A stretch of DNA of 64,000 nt, from contig OY782506.1 of assembly GCA_963677755.1 (NCBI GenBank), forward strand, positions 496,001-560,000. The letters are read 5' to 3'. The notes under the pieces are model-generated. The model did no database searches. It worked only from the letters and a program-made list of their open reading frames with translations, and was not told the DNA's origin. The stretch is from JAIOSF01 sp963677755 (lineage in GTDB: Bacteria; Campylobacterota; Campylobacteria; Campylobacterales; Arcobacteraceae). Each line of letters starts with the position of its first letter. Position 1 is the first letter of the stretch. Position numbers and translations under genes: made by a program. Shown here one piece after another: positions 35,696 through 45,218 of this stretch.

Positions 35696-36673
35696 TTAAC
35701 TTTCTTTTAAAATTTCCGCTGCTGTTTCTGGCAAAAATGTATTTACCATTATATCTGTATCTAGTTCAAATCCAGCAATTTTATAAAGTCTTGGTAATAT
35801 CTCTATATGAAAACGATTTGGATTTGTAGCTGATTGTATATCTCCATTTTTAATTAACATATTAAAATCAGGTGTTCCTAGTGCGCTGTTTAGTTTTGAA
35901 AAACAAAAATGGATAATTTCACTTAATGAATAAATATCAATATCAGTAAAATCAAGAATAGACTTTAACTCTTTTGTTGCTACTATACTTATTTCAAATG
36001 GGTATCTTGAAGCATAAGGACAATAAGCTATAAAAGAGCTGTTTTCAAATAATATCGCTTTTTTAAAATTTTTTTCATCAACAATTAAATCATCAAAAAA
36101 ATCTCGTTCAGTATCTTCTTTATATTGTTTATAATAGTTTAACGCTTTTTTCGTAGTTTTTGGTACAAAGGGAGTTGCAATAAGTTGTGAGTGTGAGTGT
36201 TCTAATGATGCGCCACCATTTTCTCCATAGTTTTTAAACACTGAAAAATATTTGATTCTTATATCTTTTTTTAAATCTTTTAATCGTTGTTTTATGATTG
36301 AAAAATAATCAAAAAATTCATCAGTAGTAAATTCAAACATTTGTTTTGTATGACTTGGAGTTTCAATAATAATTTCATGGGCACCAAAACCTCTTTTAAT
36401 TTCAAAATTACCATTTTTATAAGATTTTGGTTCAGTATCAATAGAAAGGGCATTGTAAAGGTTTGGAACTACCCTACATCTCCACTCTTTTTCATTGCCG
36501 ATTCTTGCTAATTCATTGGGTGTTTTATTTTCATTTCCTAATTCAAATGGACAACTTTCTATACTTTGATTTGAATTTTTCTTGAGTGGATGAAAATTTG
36601 TTGGTCTTTTTGCCCTATTTGGTGCAAATAATACCCAATGTTGAGTGAGTTTGTTATATCTAAATTCTGACAT
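35696..36673 (-). CDS. galT: GalT-family nucleotidyltransferase (possibly ADP-/UDP-glucose phosphorylase)
   Basis: This 325-residue histidine-triad enzyme of the galactose-1-phosphate uridylyltransferase family contains a GASLEHSHSQLIATP block near 160-174, whose second histidine would be the nucleophile. The first block FAPNRAKRPTNFHP near the N terminus and the C-terminal NRFHIEILPR block fit the family. The HSHSQ form resembles ADP-glucose phosphorylase-type members (for example Arabidopsis At5g18200) more than the HPHGQ form of E. coli GalT. No galK or galE is nearby. In an operon with glgA, conversion between glucose-1-phosphate and a nucleotide glucose is more likely than galactose use; this is inference. 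Confidence 0.8.
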   Translation of the reverse strand: MSEFRYNKLTQHWVLFAPNRAKRPTNFHPLKKNSNQSIESCPFELGNENKTPNELARIGNEKEWRCRVVPNLYNALSIDTEPKSYKNGNFEIKRGFGAHEIIIETPSHTKQMFEFTTDEFFDYFSIIKQRLKDLKKDIRIKYFSVFKNYGENGGASLEHSHSQLIATPFVPKTTKKALNYYKQYKEDTERDFFDDLIVDEKNFKKAILFENSSFIAYCPYASRYPFEISIVATKELKSILDFTDIDIYSLSEIIHFCFSKLNSALGTPDFNMLIKNGDIQSATNPNRFHIEILPRLYKIAGFELDTDIMVNTFLPETAAEILKES

Positions 36674-36681
36674 TTATTCCC

Positions 36682-38766
36682 TTATATATACCAATTATTT
36701 AAATCTAAATCTTCTATTTCTATAGTAAAGTCACCATATAGTGGAAATGCTTGAAGGGTTAGATTATTATCAATAATAAAAAATTTAAAATCAATTTTTC
36801 TACCAATTATAATATTTTTTTGTAAAATTTCTAATTCTATATTATCATTAACATTATATGCAAAAAGAGTTATATCTTCTTTAACAATAGTTTGTGTTGT
36901 TTTTGCCAGTTCTAAATTAAATTCATTATTATCTATAACGATTTTTAAAATAGCACTCTTAGGAACTTTTTTGAAATTACCATCAAAAAAAATATAAAGT
37001 TTTTCTTTGCAATATCCATATCGAACATGTTTGACAATACTTTTAGTAGAGTCCATCACGGAAAATTCTTTTTTTGTATTTATAACTCCAGAGTTCAGCC
37101 ATTCAAAATAGTCACTTTTAACCCCATCAATTTTAGGATAAATAAAATTTATAGGTTTTGTGTGAAAATCACTTTTTAAATGGGTTTGAACAATAGGAGT
37201 GAGTATTTTTTGTGGTACTTCTATATTAAGATATTGATAAATATTTATAAGGTGTTTTCTAAAAAGTTCATCAAACTCTTTTGCTTGTATAGTAAAATGA
37301 TCATCTCCATACCACCAAAACCAATCACTACCAAGTGCTATCATAAACTCTTTTTCAATTAATTTTAAAATATTTTCATCAAGAGTATTTTTATGTTTAT
37401 CAAACTCTTTTTTTGTAATATCTAAAAGTTCCCATGCTTTATTTTTTTCATCACTTCCAATCCAAATATCAAAGTTTCCATTTATCCAACTTCCACTTGC
37501 TAATTTAGAGATATTTTCTGTTTGAATCTCTGTATCATTTGTAATATTATCCATAGTAACAGTTTCTATCCAAGGTGTAGTTTCAAAAAGCTTATAAAGC
37601 TCATTGAAAAAATCACAACCATTATTTGGGAAAAACTCCCAAGCATTTTCCCCATCAAGTATAACATTTACTAAAGGTGAAAAATCACAATTATCATAGA
37701 TGTTTTTTAAATGTTTCACAAATTCTTTGGCAGCTAATTTTGAATCTTTTTGACTATAATCAAACCCAATAGCATCACTTAAATGATGGTCTCTAAATCG
37801 TACTTGAATATCTCCACTTGTTGTATGTAAATTATAGTTTTTATAGATATTTGTTTTTGTATTATTAGAAAGTGTTTTAAAAAGTATCTCTTCATCTGTA
37901 CAAAACCAGTCAAGATTGTTTTTTCTAAAAAGTTCAGCAGTTTTAAAACTTACACTCCCTTCAGCTGGCCAAAAACCAGATGGTTTTTTCCCAAATAATT
38001 TTTCAAAATATGTTATAGCATTTTGGGTATTTTTTATTCCAAATTCTTTAAAATTTGTTTCCATATTTGGCAAGATTACATTTGCTTTTGCCTCTTTTGC
38101 ACTTTGTATATCAAGAAGTAAAGGGGTAATAGGATGAAAATATGGAGTTGTAGAAAGTGTTATTTTCCCACTTGCCTCTAACTCTTTATAAAAACTTAAA
38201 ATAGTTGGTAAAAAACGAAAAAGTTCTTCAAGAAGTATCTGTTTTTCTTTTTGTGTAAAATAGTGTCCTTTTTCTAAAAGTGATTGTACTACATCATTAT
38301 TTTGTCGTAAATAATTTCCACACCAAGAAAGTAAAAATAACACTTCTAAATCAAGTAATTCATTATGTGAAAAATCTAAAATAGTATTGTGAATGTTATA
38401 TCTTAAATAGAGTTCATAATATCTTTTAAGAGGTTTAATCATATTTTTTTCATTTGATAAAAATAGATAACTTTGTAGATATTCAATCTCACTTTTACTT
38501 AAAAGTTCAACATCTTTTTGTAAAATTAAAAGAAGAGTATCTTGAGCGTTATTTTGAATATAAGACTCTATTTGTATAATCAAAGAGGGTACTAGGTTAT
38601 AAGTAGCTTTGATTGTATTAAATTTTGAGGCATACCATGGAATATCATAATAATCTTTTATGGCATGTAAAAATACCCATGGCATAAGAGTAGTATTTGC
38701 TTTATCATCTTTATAATATGGTTGATGCATATGCCATACAAAAGCTAGCTTTAATGTTTTACTCAT
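36682..38766 (-). CDS. GH57 alpha-amylase/amylopullulanase-like glucan hydrolase
   Basis: This is the third GH57 enzyme of the window, 694 residues long. It starts LAFVWHMHQPYYKDD with the HQP histidine. The nucleophile glutamate lies in GFWPAEGSVSF near 263 and the acid aspartate in NVILDGENAWEFFPNNG near 371. A later block DWFWWYGDDHFT near 480 is typical of the amylopullulanase/alpha-amylase subgroup. The last 150 residues look like a beta-sandwich domain. It has no signal peptide, so it probably debranches or trims internal glucan. It overlaps the nucleotidyltransferase gene by 8 bp and precedes galT-like by 8 bp. Confidence 0.85.
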   Translation of the reverse strand: MSKTLKLAFVWHMHQPYYKDDKANTTLMPWVFLHAIKDYYDIPWYASKFNTIKATYNLVPSLIIQIESYIQNNAQDTLLLILQKDVELLSKSEIEYLQSYLFLSNEKNMIKPLKRYYELYLRYNIHNTILDFSHNELLDLEVLFLLSWCGNYLRQNNDVVQSLLEKGHYFTQKEKQILLEELFRFLPTILSFYKELEASGKITLSTTPYFHPITPLLLDIQSAKEAKANVILPNMETNFKEFGIKNTQNAITYFEKLFGKKPSGFWPAEGSVSFKTAELFRKNNLDWFCTDEEILFKTLSNNTKTNIYKNYNLHTTSGDIQVRFRDHHLSDAIGFDYSQKDSKLAAKEFVKHLKNIYDNCDFSPLVNVILDGENAWEFFPNNGCDFFNELYKLFETTPWIETVTMDNITNDTEIQTENISKLASGSWINGNFDIWIGSDEKNKAWELLDITKKEFDKHKNTLDENILKLIEKEFMIALGSDWFWWYGDDHFTIQAKEFDELFRKHLINIYQYLNIEVPQKILTPIVQTHLKSDFHTKPINFIYPKIDGVKSDYFEWLNSGVINTKKEFSVMDSTKSIVKHVRYGYCKEKLYIFFDGNFKKVPKSAILKIVIDNNEFNLELAKTTQTIVKEDITLFAYNVNDNIELEILQKNIIIGRKIDFKFFIIDNNLTLQAFPLYGDFTIEIEDLDLNNWYI

Positions 38767-41251
38767 TTATCCAATTCTCGATTTTTTCTTGATATTTCCA
38801 AAAAATCTTACTCGCATTTTTTTCATCATCTGCTTGAATATAGATATTTAAAAAATCTGTATATTCATCTGGTACCATTAAAATCCATTCGTCATTACTT
38901 ATCCAAATCTTTACACCATCTATTGAACTTGTTTTTTTATTTTTGCCATCTTCTAGGAATTTTCTCATCATTTTCCCTTTAAATTGACTTGGACAAGCTA
39001 CATTTTCACCTTTATAAGCGAAATATGGTAGTTTTGCAATTATTTTAGAAAGTTTTTTTCCAGATTTTTGAATGAGTTCTAATATTTTAAAACTAGAGAA
39101 AATCGCATCACGATTTAAACCAAATTCACTAAATGCAAAATGCCCATCTGTTGTTGCTATTAAATCATACTCTTTTAAATCATCTGCTTTTAGATTGTTT
39201 AACTTACCTCTTGTTATATCTAAGTTTTTGTACTCAATACAATCAGGAGCCCAAGCAGGTAAAAATATTTTTAATCTTTTTTCACTTGTTAAATCTAATA
39301 AACATAACACAACAAGTAAAGTGACATAATCATATACAAGTTCCCCTTCATCATCAATGATTTGAAATTTTTGTCCATTTGGATAGATTAAAAAACCACA
39401 GTCTAGGTTCATAGCTTTGACCATATTTCCCATATCTTTTTGAGACTTGGTTACATTTGCAGCAATTTTTGATAAACTTTTATCATCAAAATAACCATTA
39501 AGGAGTATGTTTTCAACCCCTAAATGATTCATAATTTTTGGATAGATATCAGCAGTTGAACCAAACATCATATCAGTTGCAATTTTTAAACTATTATTTT
39601 TAAATACATTGTGGTCTAATTTATCAATAACTGCATCTATATATTTTGTTTTAATTTCACTTTTATTATAAATTTCACCTATTTCAGTATAGTTTACTCG
39701 TCTAAAGTTTTCTCTAAAAAAGATTCGTTCAATAGATTTTGCTAACTTTGAATCTATCGCTAACCCTTCACTTGTATACAATACAATTTCTGTATTTGCT
39801 GGGTCTTCTACTGATTGTCTAAAGTGAATCCCCGCTGCTATCTCATCATTATTTGCTAAACAATGTCTCATAACATTTGAGGGAACACTTTCTATATCTA
39901 CAACATCAATACCTGTTGAGAGAATACCAGATAAAAATGCTCTTTTTAACATTCTTGAACTTTTATGATAATCTCTTGAGATATATACTTTTGTCCCAAC
40001 AGTAAGAATAGAACCAAAAGATTCAGCGAGTTTTACACTAATTTGGGAAGATAATTCAATATTTGTTCGTCCAATTACTTTTCCATCTTCAAATATTGAT
40101 GATTTGTATTTATTCCCCCAGATTACATTATTACTTACGACTGAATTTGCATCAATAATTTTATCAGGCCACATCATAACATCTTTTTCAAAACTAACTT
40201 TTTTCCCAATTTCACAATGTTCAGCCATAATAACACCAAAATTTGCTTTTACTTCATCTTTAATGATATTATTATTACAAATTACACAATTATTTAGAAT
40301 AGTTTTTTGCCCTATTGCTACATCATCCCAAAAAATACTATTTGAAATTTCTGAGTGTTTTTTTATTTTTCCATTAGCACCTATTGCTACATCACTAAGA
40401 GTTACACCTTCTGCTACTTTAGTATTTTTCCCAATAACTACAGTACCATTTATCCGTATTTTTTCATGAAGAGTTGCCCCAGTTTCTATATAAGCAATAC
40501 CATTTTCATATTCTACTTTTTCACCTTTGTATGGAAGTGTTATAAGTCCTTTAAAAACATCACTATATACTTCTCTATAACTTTGTGGATTTCCAACATC
40601 TCTCCAGTATCCTTCACAACTATAACCCCAAAGTGGAATATCATTACTCATAAGTGTAGGAAATAGATCTTTAGCAAAATCAAAATTTTCACCATGTGGA
40701 ATATAGTTTAAAATTTCTGGTTCAATAATGTAAATTCCAGTATTAATAGTATCACTAAAAACTTCACCCCAACTAGGTTTTTCCAGAAATTTTTCAATTC
40801 GATTTTCTTCGTTGGCAATAACAACACCAAATTGAAGTGGATTTTCTACAGATGTTAGAGTAATAGTAAGTTGAGATTTTTTCTTTTCATGAAACTTTTT
40901 TATCTTTTTAAAATCAAAGTCCGTAACTAAATCACCACTTACAATTATAAAAGTATCATCAAGAAATTCTCTAGCAAAAGCAACAGCCCCAGCAGTTCCA
41001 TAATCATCATCAGGTTGTACATAAGTTATTTTTACACCAAAATCACTTCCATCACCAAAATATTCTTTGATGATTTCAGGTTTAAAATAAAGTAATACGG
41101 CCATCTCTTTAATACCAAGTTCATCTCGAAGCTTGATAATAATATGTTCCATCATAGGTCTATTTAAAATTGGTAACATCGGTTTTGGCATTGAGTTCGT
41201 TAAAGGTTGTATTCTTGTACCAAATCCACCTGCTAAAATTATTGCTTTCAT
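38759..41251 (-). CDS. Sugar-1-phosphate nucleotidyltransferase fused to degenerate phosphomutase domain
   Basis: This 830-residue protein has three parts. An N-terminal nucleotidyltransferase (about 1-235) has LAGGFGTRIQPLT with the KPMLPI block, a left-handed beta-helix follows (about 250-375), and an alpha-D-phosphohexomutase-like region (about 380-830) closes it. In the last part the usual phosphoserine loop TASHNP is replaced by GIHFRQSVEDP, and the DGDxDR metal loop by an IYPNGQKFQI stretch, so mutase activity is unlikely. Similar fusions are annotated as mannose-1-phosphate guanylyltransferases. As the first gene of an operon with glgA, it could make the nucleotide glucose donor. Nucleotide and sugar specificity cannot be read by eye. 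Confidence 0.8.
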   Translation of the reverse strand: MKAIILAGGFGTRIQPLTNSMPKPMLPILNRPMMEHIIIKLRDELGIKEMAVLLYFKPEIIKEYFGDGSDFGVKITYVQPDDDYGTAGAVAFAREFLDDTFIIVSGDLVTDFDFKKIKKFHEKKKSQLTITLTSVENPLQFGVVIANEENRIEKFLEKPSWGEVFSDTINTGIYIIEPEILNYIPHGENFDFAKDLFPTLMSNDIPLWGYSCEGYWRDVGNPQSYREVYSDVFKGLITLPYKGEKVEYENGIAYIETGATLHEKIRINGTVVIGKNTKVAEGVTLSDVAIGANGKIKKHSEISNSIFWDDVAIGQKTILNNCVICNNNIIKDEVKANFGVIMAEHCEIGKKVSFEKDVMMWPDKIIDANSVVSNNVIWGNKYKSSIFEDGKVIGRTNIELSSQISVKLAESFGSILTVGTKVYISRDYHKSSRMLKRAFLSGILSTGIDVVDIESVPSNVMRHCLANNDEIAAGIHFRQSVEDPANTEIVLYTSEGLAIDSKLAKSIERIFFRENFRRVNYTEIGEIYNKSEIKTKYIDAVIDKLDHNVFKNNSLKIATDMMFGSTADIYPKIMNHLGVENILLNGYFDDKSLSKIAANVTKSQKDMGNMVKAMNLDCGFLIYPNGQKFQIIDDEGELVYDYVTLLVVLCLLDLTSEKRLKIFLPAWAPDCIEYKNLDITRGKLNNLKADDLKEYDLIATTDGHFAFSEFGLNRDAIFSSFKILELIQKSGKKLSKIIAKLPYFAYKGENVACPSQFKGKMMRKFLEDGKNKKTSSIDGVKIWISNDEWILMVPDEYTDFLNIYIQADDEKNASKIFWKYQEKIENWINE

Positions 41252-41320
41252 TATCTCTCCTATTTTCTCTTAGTCTATATATCTATTATATTCTTTTTTC
41301 TGTAATAAAATGTTAATTTA

Positions 41321-43126
41321 TTATACTTTCCACGCTTGACAGATACTAAATAGTTGTCTGTTTTTTTGAAATAATGTATGCATCTGTCTTAGGATATTTT
41401 TAAGTATTTTTACGGTGTCTGTTACATAAGGACCTTTATTTAACATAACACAATCAGCTCTTTGTGCAATAGCTGCATCTGTAACTTCAGCACGACTAGG
41501 AAGGTTATTTTTCATTTGACCTTCTAAAATTTGCGTAGCATATATAACAGGGGTATGTGAAGCTTCACAAATATTTAAAATCTCCTCTTGAATATAAGGA
41601 AGATTGTCAAATCCAACCTCAATAGCTAAATCACCTCGTGCTATCATCAATGCATGATTTTCCCACTCTAAAAGTGTTTCTAAAATTAGTGGAAGATTTT
41701 TAAGTGCTGTTTTTGTCTCTATTTTTGGTGCTATTGCTATATGTTGAGCATTCTTTGTTTTTAACATATTTTGTAGTTTTTTGATATCTTCACTAGTTTG
41801 TGCAAAAGATAAACCAATAATATCAGCAAATTCAACAATATCTTCAAAATTTTTCTCATCAGTTGGTGTTATTGCATCTATTTTTAAATCTGTACTTGGG
41901 AAGTTAATCCCTTTTTCCTCTTTTAGTGAAGTTCCATTTTCTTTTGCTAAAAATACTTCACATACTAAACCTAACTCATTTAATTGAGTCACTTTACAAC
42001 CAATTTTTCCATCATCAATATAAATATCATCACCTTTTTTTACATAAGGGAATATATCTTTGTTTGAACAACCAATGATTGCGTTGTAAACTTCATTTTC
42101 ATAAGAATAATCAGTAGAACCTAAAATATCTTGATGTGTGATAATAATTTTATCTTCTTTAAAAAGTTTTATCTCTTGCGGAAGTTTTTCTATATTGTAA
42201 AAACAGCTGATATATTTGTGATTTTCATTTTTTATCTCTATTGTTGAATTTTCAAAGATTGTGATTTTTTTATTTGCATCTATAAAAATTCTCTCATCTT
42301 CTTTAATGATGTTGTATGATTGTTGAGAATCTCTTTCAAAGTCATCAATTTTTACTTTGGGATTCGTTTTGCACATTTGAAAAAAGTCATCACTTACTAC
42401 AAGAATAGCTTGAATTGGATTGGATCTGTTTTTTTCATATTTTTTTGTAAAATTTTCTCCATTTGAAGCAGAAACTATCTCTACTTTTTGCGGATTTCTC
42501 CATGAACCTATTTTAAATGGAGTAAAAACTTTTTTTATTGATTGTGTTCTATTTTTTGGTCCCGCTAAATCTACATATATTTTAGTATCTTTATTTTGTT
42601 TAAAATTTTCCTCCTTGATATAAGAGGCCATTTTATTCCAAGTGTCTGAGGTATCATGTGCTGTATTTATCCTAAATACAGAAGTTCCATTTTCTATTAA
42701 TTTACCAATAAGTTCTGGTGAACGAGAAGCTTCACTAGGAAGTGTTACCATCACTTTTGTTTTAAAACTTAAATCTGATTTTCCAAACACATCACTGTTT
42801 TTTAACATAATACTTTTGGCATCATTATAGTTTAAAACATCTAAATCATTTTGAGTTTGTTTATAAGGTTTCTGTAATAATTTTGATAAGATAAGGATAT
42901 CTTGATTAATAGAATTTATAACACAACTTTGAGCTCGACCAAGAGAAGATAAGCCTAAATTAGTAAGATTATTTTGCAACTCTCTTAAATCTAAAGAACG
43001 CAGTTTTATATAAGCTTGTAAGTTTTGTATACTTTGGTTTGAATTATTTTGTTCTACACTTGATAAAATCTCTTTTTTTAATTCTAATAATTGTAAATAA
43101 GTTTTTTCTATTATTTTAGATTCCAT
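41321..43126 (-). CDS. Atypical pyruvate kinase without C-terminal domain
   Basis: This 601-residue pyruvate kinase homologue has an unusual layout: a helical N-terminal extension of about 130 residues, the A barrel with an inserted B domain (about 135-580), and no C-terminal allosteric domain. Catalytic blocks are recognisable: KVMVTLPSEASRS and FRINTAHDTSD, APKIETKTAL with the catalytic lysine, MIARGDLAIEVG with metal ligands, and YATQILEGQMKNNLPSRAEVTDAA. It converts phosphoenolpyruvate and ADP to pyruvate and ATP, presumably without fructose-bisphosphate control. It is third in the gap-pfkA-pyk operon. A standard pyruvate kinase is encoded at 47618, so the two may differ in regulation. 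Confidence 0.8.
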   Translation of the reverse strand: MESKIIEKTYLQLLELKKEILSSVEQNNSNQSIQNLQAYIKLRSLDLRELQNNLTNLGLSSLGRAQSCVINSINQDILILSKLLQKPYKQTQNDLDVLNYNDAKSIMLKNSDVFGKSDLSFKTKVMVTLPSEASRSPELIGKLIENGTSVFRINTAHDTSDTWNKMASYIKEENFKQNKDTKIYVDLAGPKNRTQSIKKVFTPFKIGSWRNPQKVEIVSASNGENFTKKYEKNRSNPIQAILVVSDDFFQMCKTNPKVKIDDFERDSQQSYNIIKEDERIFIDANKKITIFENSTIEIKNENHKYISCFYNIEKLPQEIKLFKEDKIIITHQDILGSTDYSYENEVYNAIIGCSNKDIFPYVKKGDDIYIDDGKIGCKVTQLNELGLVCEVFLAKENGTSLKEEKGINFPSTDLKIDAITPTDEKNFEDIVEFADIIGLSFAQTSEDIKKLQNMLKTKNAQHIAIAPKIETKTALKNLPLILETLLEWENHALMIARGDLAIEVGFDNLPYIQEEILNICEASHTPVIYATQILEGQMKNNLPSRAEVTDAAIAQRADCVMLNKGPYVTDTVKILKNILRQMHTLFQKNRQLFSICQAWKV

Positions 43127-43140
43127 TATCTTTATTTATC

Positions 43141-44106
43141 CTATTTTGTCATATCTTTTGCCATATCTAATAAACTTTGTTTAATGGCATACTTATTACT
43201 ATTAACATAATCAATAGTTACAAACTCAAATTTTCCATTTTTGTGCACTATTACGAGACCCTCATTACAGTTTTCATTGATTAATTTATCTACGGCGTAA
43301 GTTACGAACTCTACAGCCATAAGTCTGTCATAAACAGTTGGGTTTCCACCTCTTTGTATATGTCCTAAAATAGTAGCACGGGTCTCAATACCTACATCAT
43401 CTTCTAGCCATTTTACAAGTTCTTCAGTTTTGTTTGTCCCCTCAGCTACAACAGTTACGATATATTTTCTCCCTAATTTTATTTGATTTTTTAGTTTTTT
43501 CCCTAATAAATCTAAATCAGTTTCAAGTTCAGGTATCACACAAACTTCAGCCCCACAAGTTATAGCAGAAACTAAAGCTAAATAACCACAGTCTCGCCCC
43601 ATAGTTTCTATAACACAACCTCTTTTAAAAGAGGCAGATGTATCTCTTATGGCATCTGTTGCACCTCTAATAATATTTAAAGCAGTGTCTACACCAAGAC
43701 AATAATCAGTTCCAAAAATATCATTATCAATTGTTGATGGGATACCTACAAAAGGGATATTAAAATCTTTGTAAAATTGATTTAAAGCTCGAAAAGAACC
43801 ATCTCCACCTAAAATAATAAGTTTATCTATATTATGAGATTTTAGATTTTCAAATGCTTGTTTTCTATGCTCATATTCAAAAAATCTTTTTGAACGGGAA
43901 GAGCGTAAAAAAGTTCCCCCCTCATGCATAATACCAGCTACATCTTCATGAGTTGCAGCTTTTATGTCTCCATCAATAAGACCCTCTAGTCCATCATATA
44001 TAATGTACGGTTGAACATCGTGATTAAAACAATGATCAACAAAGTGTTTAATAGCAGGATTCATCCCCGCACAATCACCACCTGAAGTTAATATAGCTAT
44101 GGACAT
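43141..44106 (-). CDS. pfkA: ATP-dependent 6-phosphofructokinase
   Basis: This 321-residue protein has the length of bacterial PfkA. It phosphorylates fructose-6-phosphate at C1. LTSGGDCAGMN at the start binds the nucleotide. ILGGDGSFRAL near 98-108 has glycine after GGD, as in ATP-dependent rather than pyrophosphate-dependent enzymes. The catalytic loop is STIDNDIFGTDYCLGVDTA near 122-140, and IETMGRDCGYLA follows. It lies 3 bp downstream of gap and 14 bp before pyk, in one operon. Campylobacter jejuni and Helicobacter lack this enzyme, so its presence is a lineage-specific addition that completes glycolysis here. Confidence 0.94.
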   Translation of the reverse strand: MSIAILTSGGDCAGMNPAIKHFVDHCFNHDVQPYIIYDGLEGLIDGDIKAATHEDVAGIMHEGGTFLRSSRSKRFFEYEHRKQAFENLKSHNIDKLIILGGDGSFRALNQFYKDFNIPFVGIPSTIDNDIFGTDYCLGVDTALNIIRGATDAIRDTSASFKRGCVIETMGRDCGYLALVSAITCGAEVCVIPELETDLDLLGKKLKNQIKLGRKYIVTVVAEGTNKTEELVKWLEDDVGIETRATILGHIQRGGNPTVYDRLMAVEFVTYAVDKLINENCNEGLVIVHKNGKFEFVTIDYVNSNKYAIKQSLLDMAKDMTK

Positions 44107-44109
44107 TTT

Positions 44110-45105
44110 CTATTTTGTTCCTACAAATTTAACCATATCAACAAGTCGTGAACTGTATCCCCACTCATTATCATACCAAGCTAGAACTTTTACAGTTTTT
44201 CCATCAACAACACTTGTCATATCAGGTACAAATGTAGAACTGTAAGTACTTCCTATAAAATCACTTGAAACTCGTTTGTCATTATCAATCTCTATTAAAC
44301 CTTTAAAAGTACCCTCACTAGCTTTTGCAATAGTATCATTTACACTTTGAATTGTTACATCTTTTGATAAGTTTACTGTTAAGTCAACAACAGAAACATC
44401 AGGAGTTGGAACTCTCATAGCATAACCGTTTAGTTTCCCTTTAAGATTTGGCATAACAAGTGCGATAGCTTTTGCAGCACCTGTAGTTGTTGGGATCATA
44501 TTCACAGCAGCTGCTCTAGCTCTTCTTTTATCTTTAGTATGTTTTACATCTAAAACATTTTGATCATTTGTGTATGAGTGGATAGTTGTCATAAGACCAT
44601 TTTCTATCCCAAATTCATCATCTAATACTTTACAAATAGGTGCTAAACAGTTTGTCGTACAAGAAGCATTTGAGATAATCTTTTCACCTTTGTAATCATC
44701 TGTATTGATATTAAGTACGTATGTAGGTGTATCATCTTTTGCAGGTGCAGACATAACAACTTTTTCTACACCATCTTTTAAGTAAGCTTGACATTTATCA
44801 GTTGTTAAAAATGCACCTGTACATTCAATAACAACTTTTGCTCCACACTCTCCAAAACCTAACTCATCAGGGTTTCTTGTAGAGAATACTTTTACATTTT
44901 TTCCATTTATTTTCATAGTTGTATCATCAACAATTTGGGCATCAATTCCTTTATGTACTGAATCGTATTGTAATAGATATTGCAACATATCCATATCAGC
45001 TGTTGAGTTTATCGCTACTAGTTCTAAATCATCTCTTTGTGTAACTATTTTTGTTACGATGAGACCAATTCTTCCTGTTCCGTTGATTGCTACTTTTAAT
45101 GCCAT
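44110..45105 (-). CDS. gap: Glyceraldehyde-3-phosphate dehydrogenase
   Basis: This is a 331-residue phosphorylating GAPDH. The Rossmann motif VAINGTGRIG is at residues 5-14, the catalytic cysteine in ISNASCTTNCLAP near 150, the histidine region in MTTIHSYTNDQ near 177, and the C-terminal block WYDNEWGYSSRLVDM is intact. At the end of the second beta strand the sequence is VAINSTAD, so the aspartate usually found there in NAD-specific enzymes is a serine. This suggests tolerance for NADP. It heads a gap-pfkA-pyk operon behind an 11-bp repeat promoter. Since the group usually has another gap beside pgk and tpi, this may be a paralogue. Confidence 0.93.
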   Translation of the reverse strand: MALKVAINGTGRIGLIVTKIVTQRDDLELVAINSTADMDMLQYLLQYDSVHKGIDAQIVDDTTMKINGKNVKVFSTRNPDELGFGECGAKVVIECTGAFLTTDKCQAYLKDGVEKVVMSAPAKDDTPTYVLNINTDDYKGEKIISNASCTTNCLAPICKVLDDEFGIENGLMTTIHSYTNDQNVLDVKHTKDKRRARAAAVNMIPTTTGAAKAIALVMPNLKGKLNGYAMRVPTPDVSVVDLTVNLSKDVTIQSVNDTIAKASEGTFKGLIEIDNDKRVSSDFIGSTYSSTFVPDMTSVVDGKTVKVLAWYDNEWGYSSRLVDMVKFVGTK

Positions 45106-45139
45106 ATAAAAATCCTTTGTTTTATTTATAGTGAGATTG

Positions 45140-45167
45140 TAAAACAGTTTTATTTCTGTTTGATTAC
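45140..45167 (-). promoter_or_regulatory. Tandem 11-bp repeat box and promoter of gap-pfkA-pyk
   Basis: On the minus strand GTAATC (45167-45162), GAAATA (45156-45151) and GTTTTA (45145-45140) follow at 11-bp steps. TATAAA at 45130-45125 lies exactly 9 bp further. Back to back with the fba box. Confidence 0.6.
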
Positions 45168-45190
45168 ATATTGTACACTATATTTTCTAT

Positions 45191-45218
45191 GTAATCAAAT
45201 TGTATCTATAAAGATTTA
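45191..45218 (+). promoter_or_regulatory. Tandem 11-bp repeat box and promoter of fba-eno-pyk
   Basis: GTAATC (45191-45196), GTATCT (45202-45207) and a weaker GATTTA (45213-45218) follow at 11-bp steps. A perfect TATAAT at 45227-45232 lies 8 bp further. Two divergent glycolytic operons are thus driven from one 148-bp gap. Confidence 0.6.

Noticed and set aside
41300..41326. Possible GTAAYC-type box upstream of the nucleotidyltransferase operon
   Set aside because: A TATAAT at 41290-41285 exists at the right distance, but the half-sites (TTACAG, TTAACA) match poorly at 11-bp spacing. Not scored as a site.
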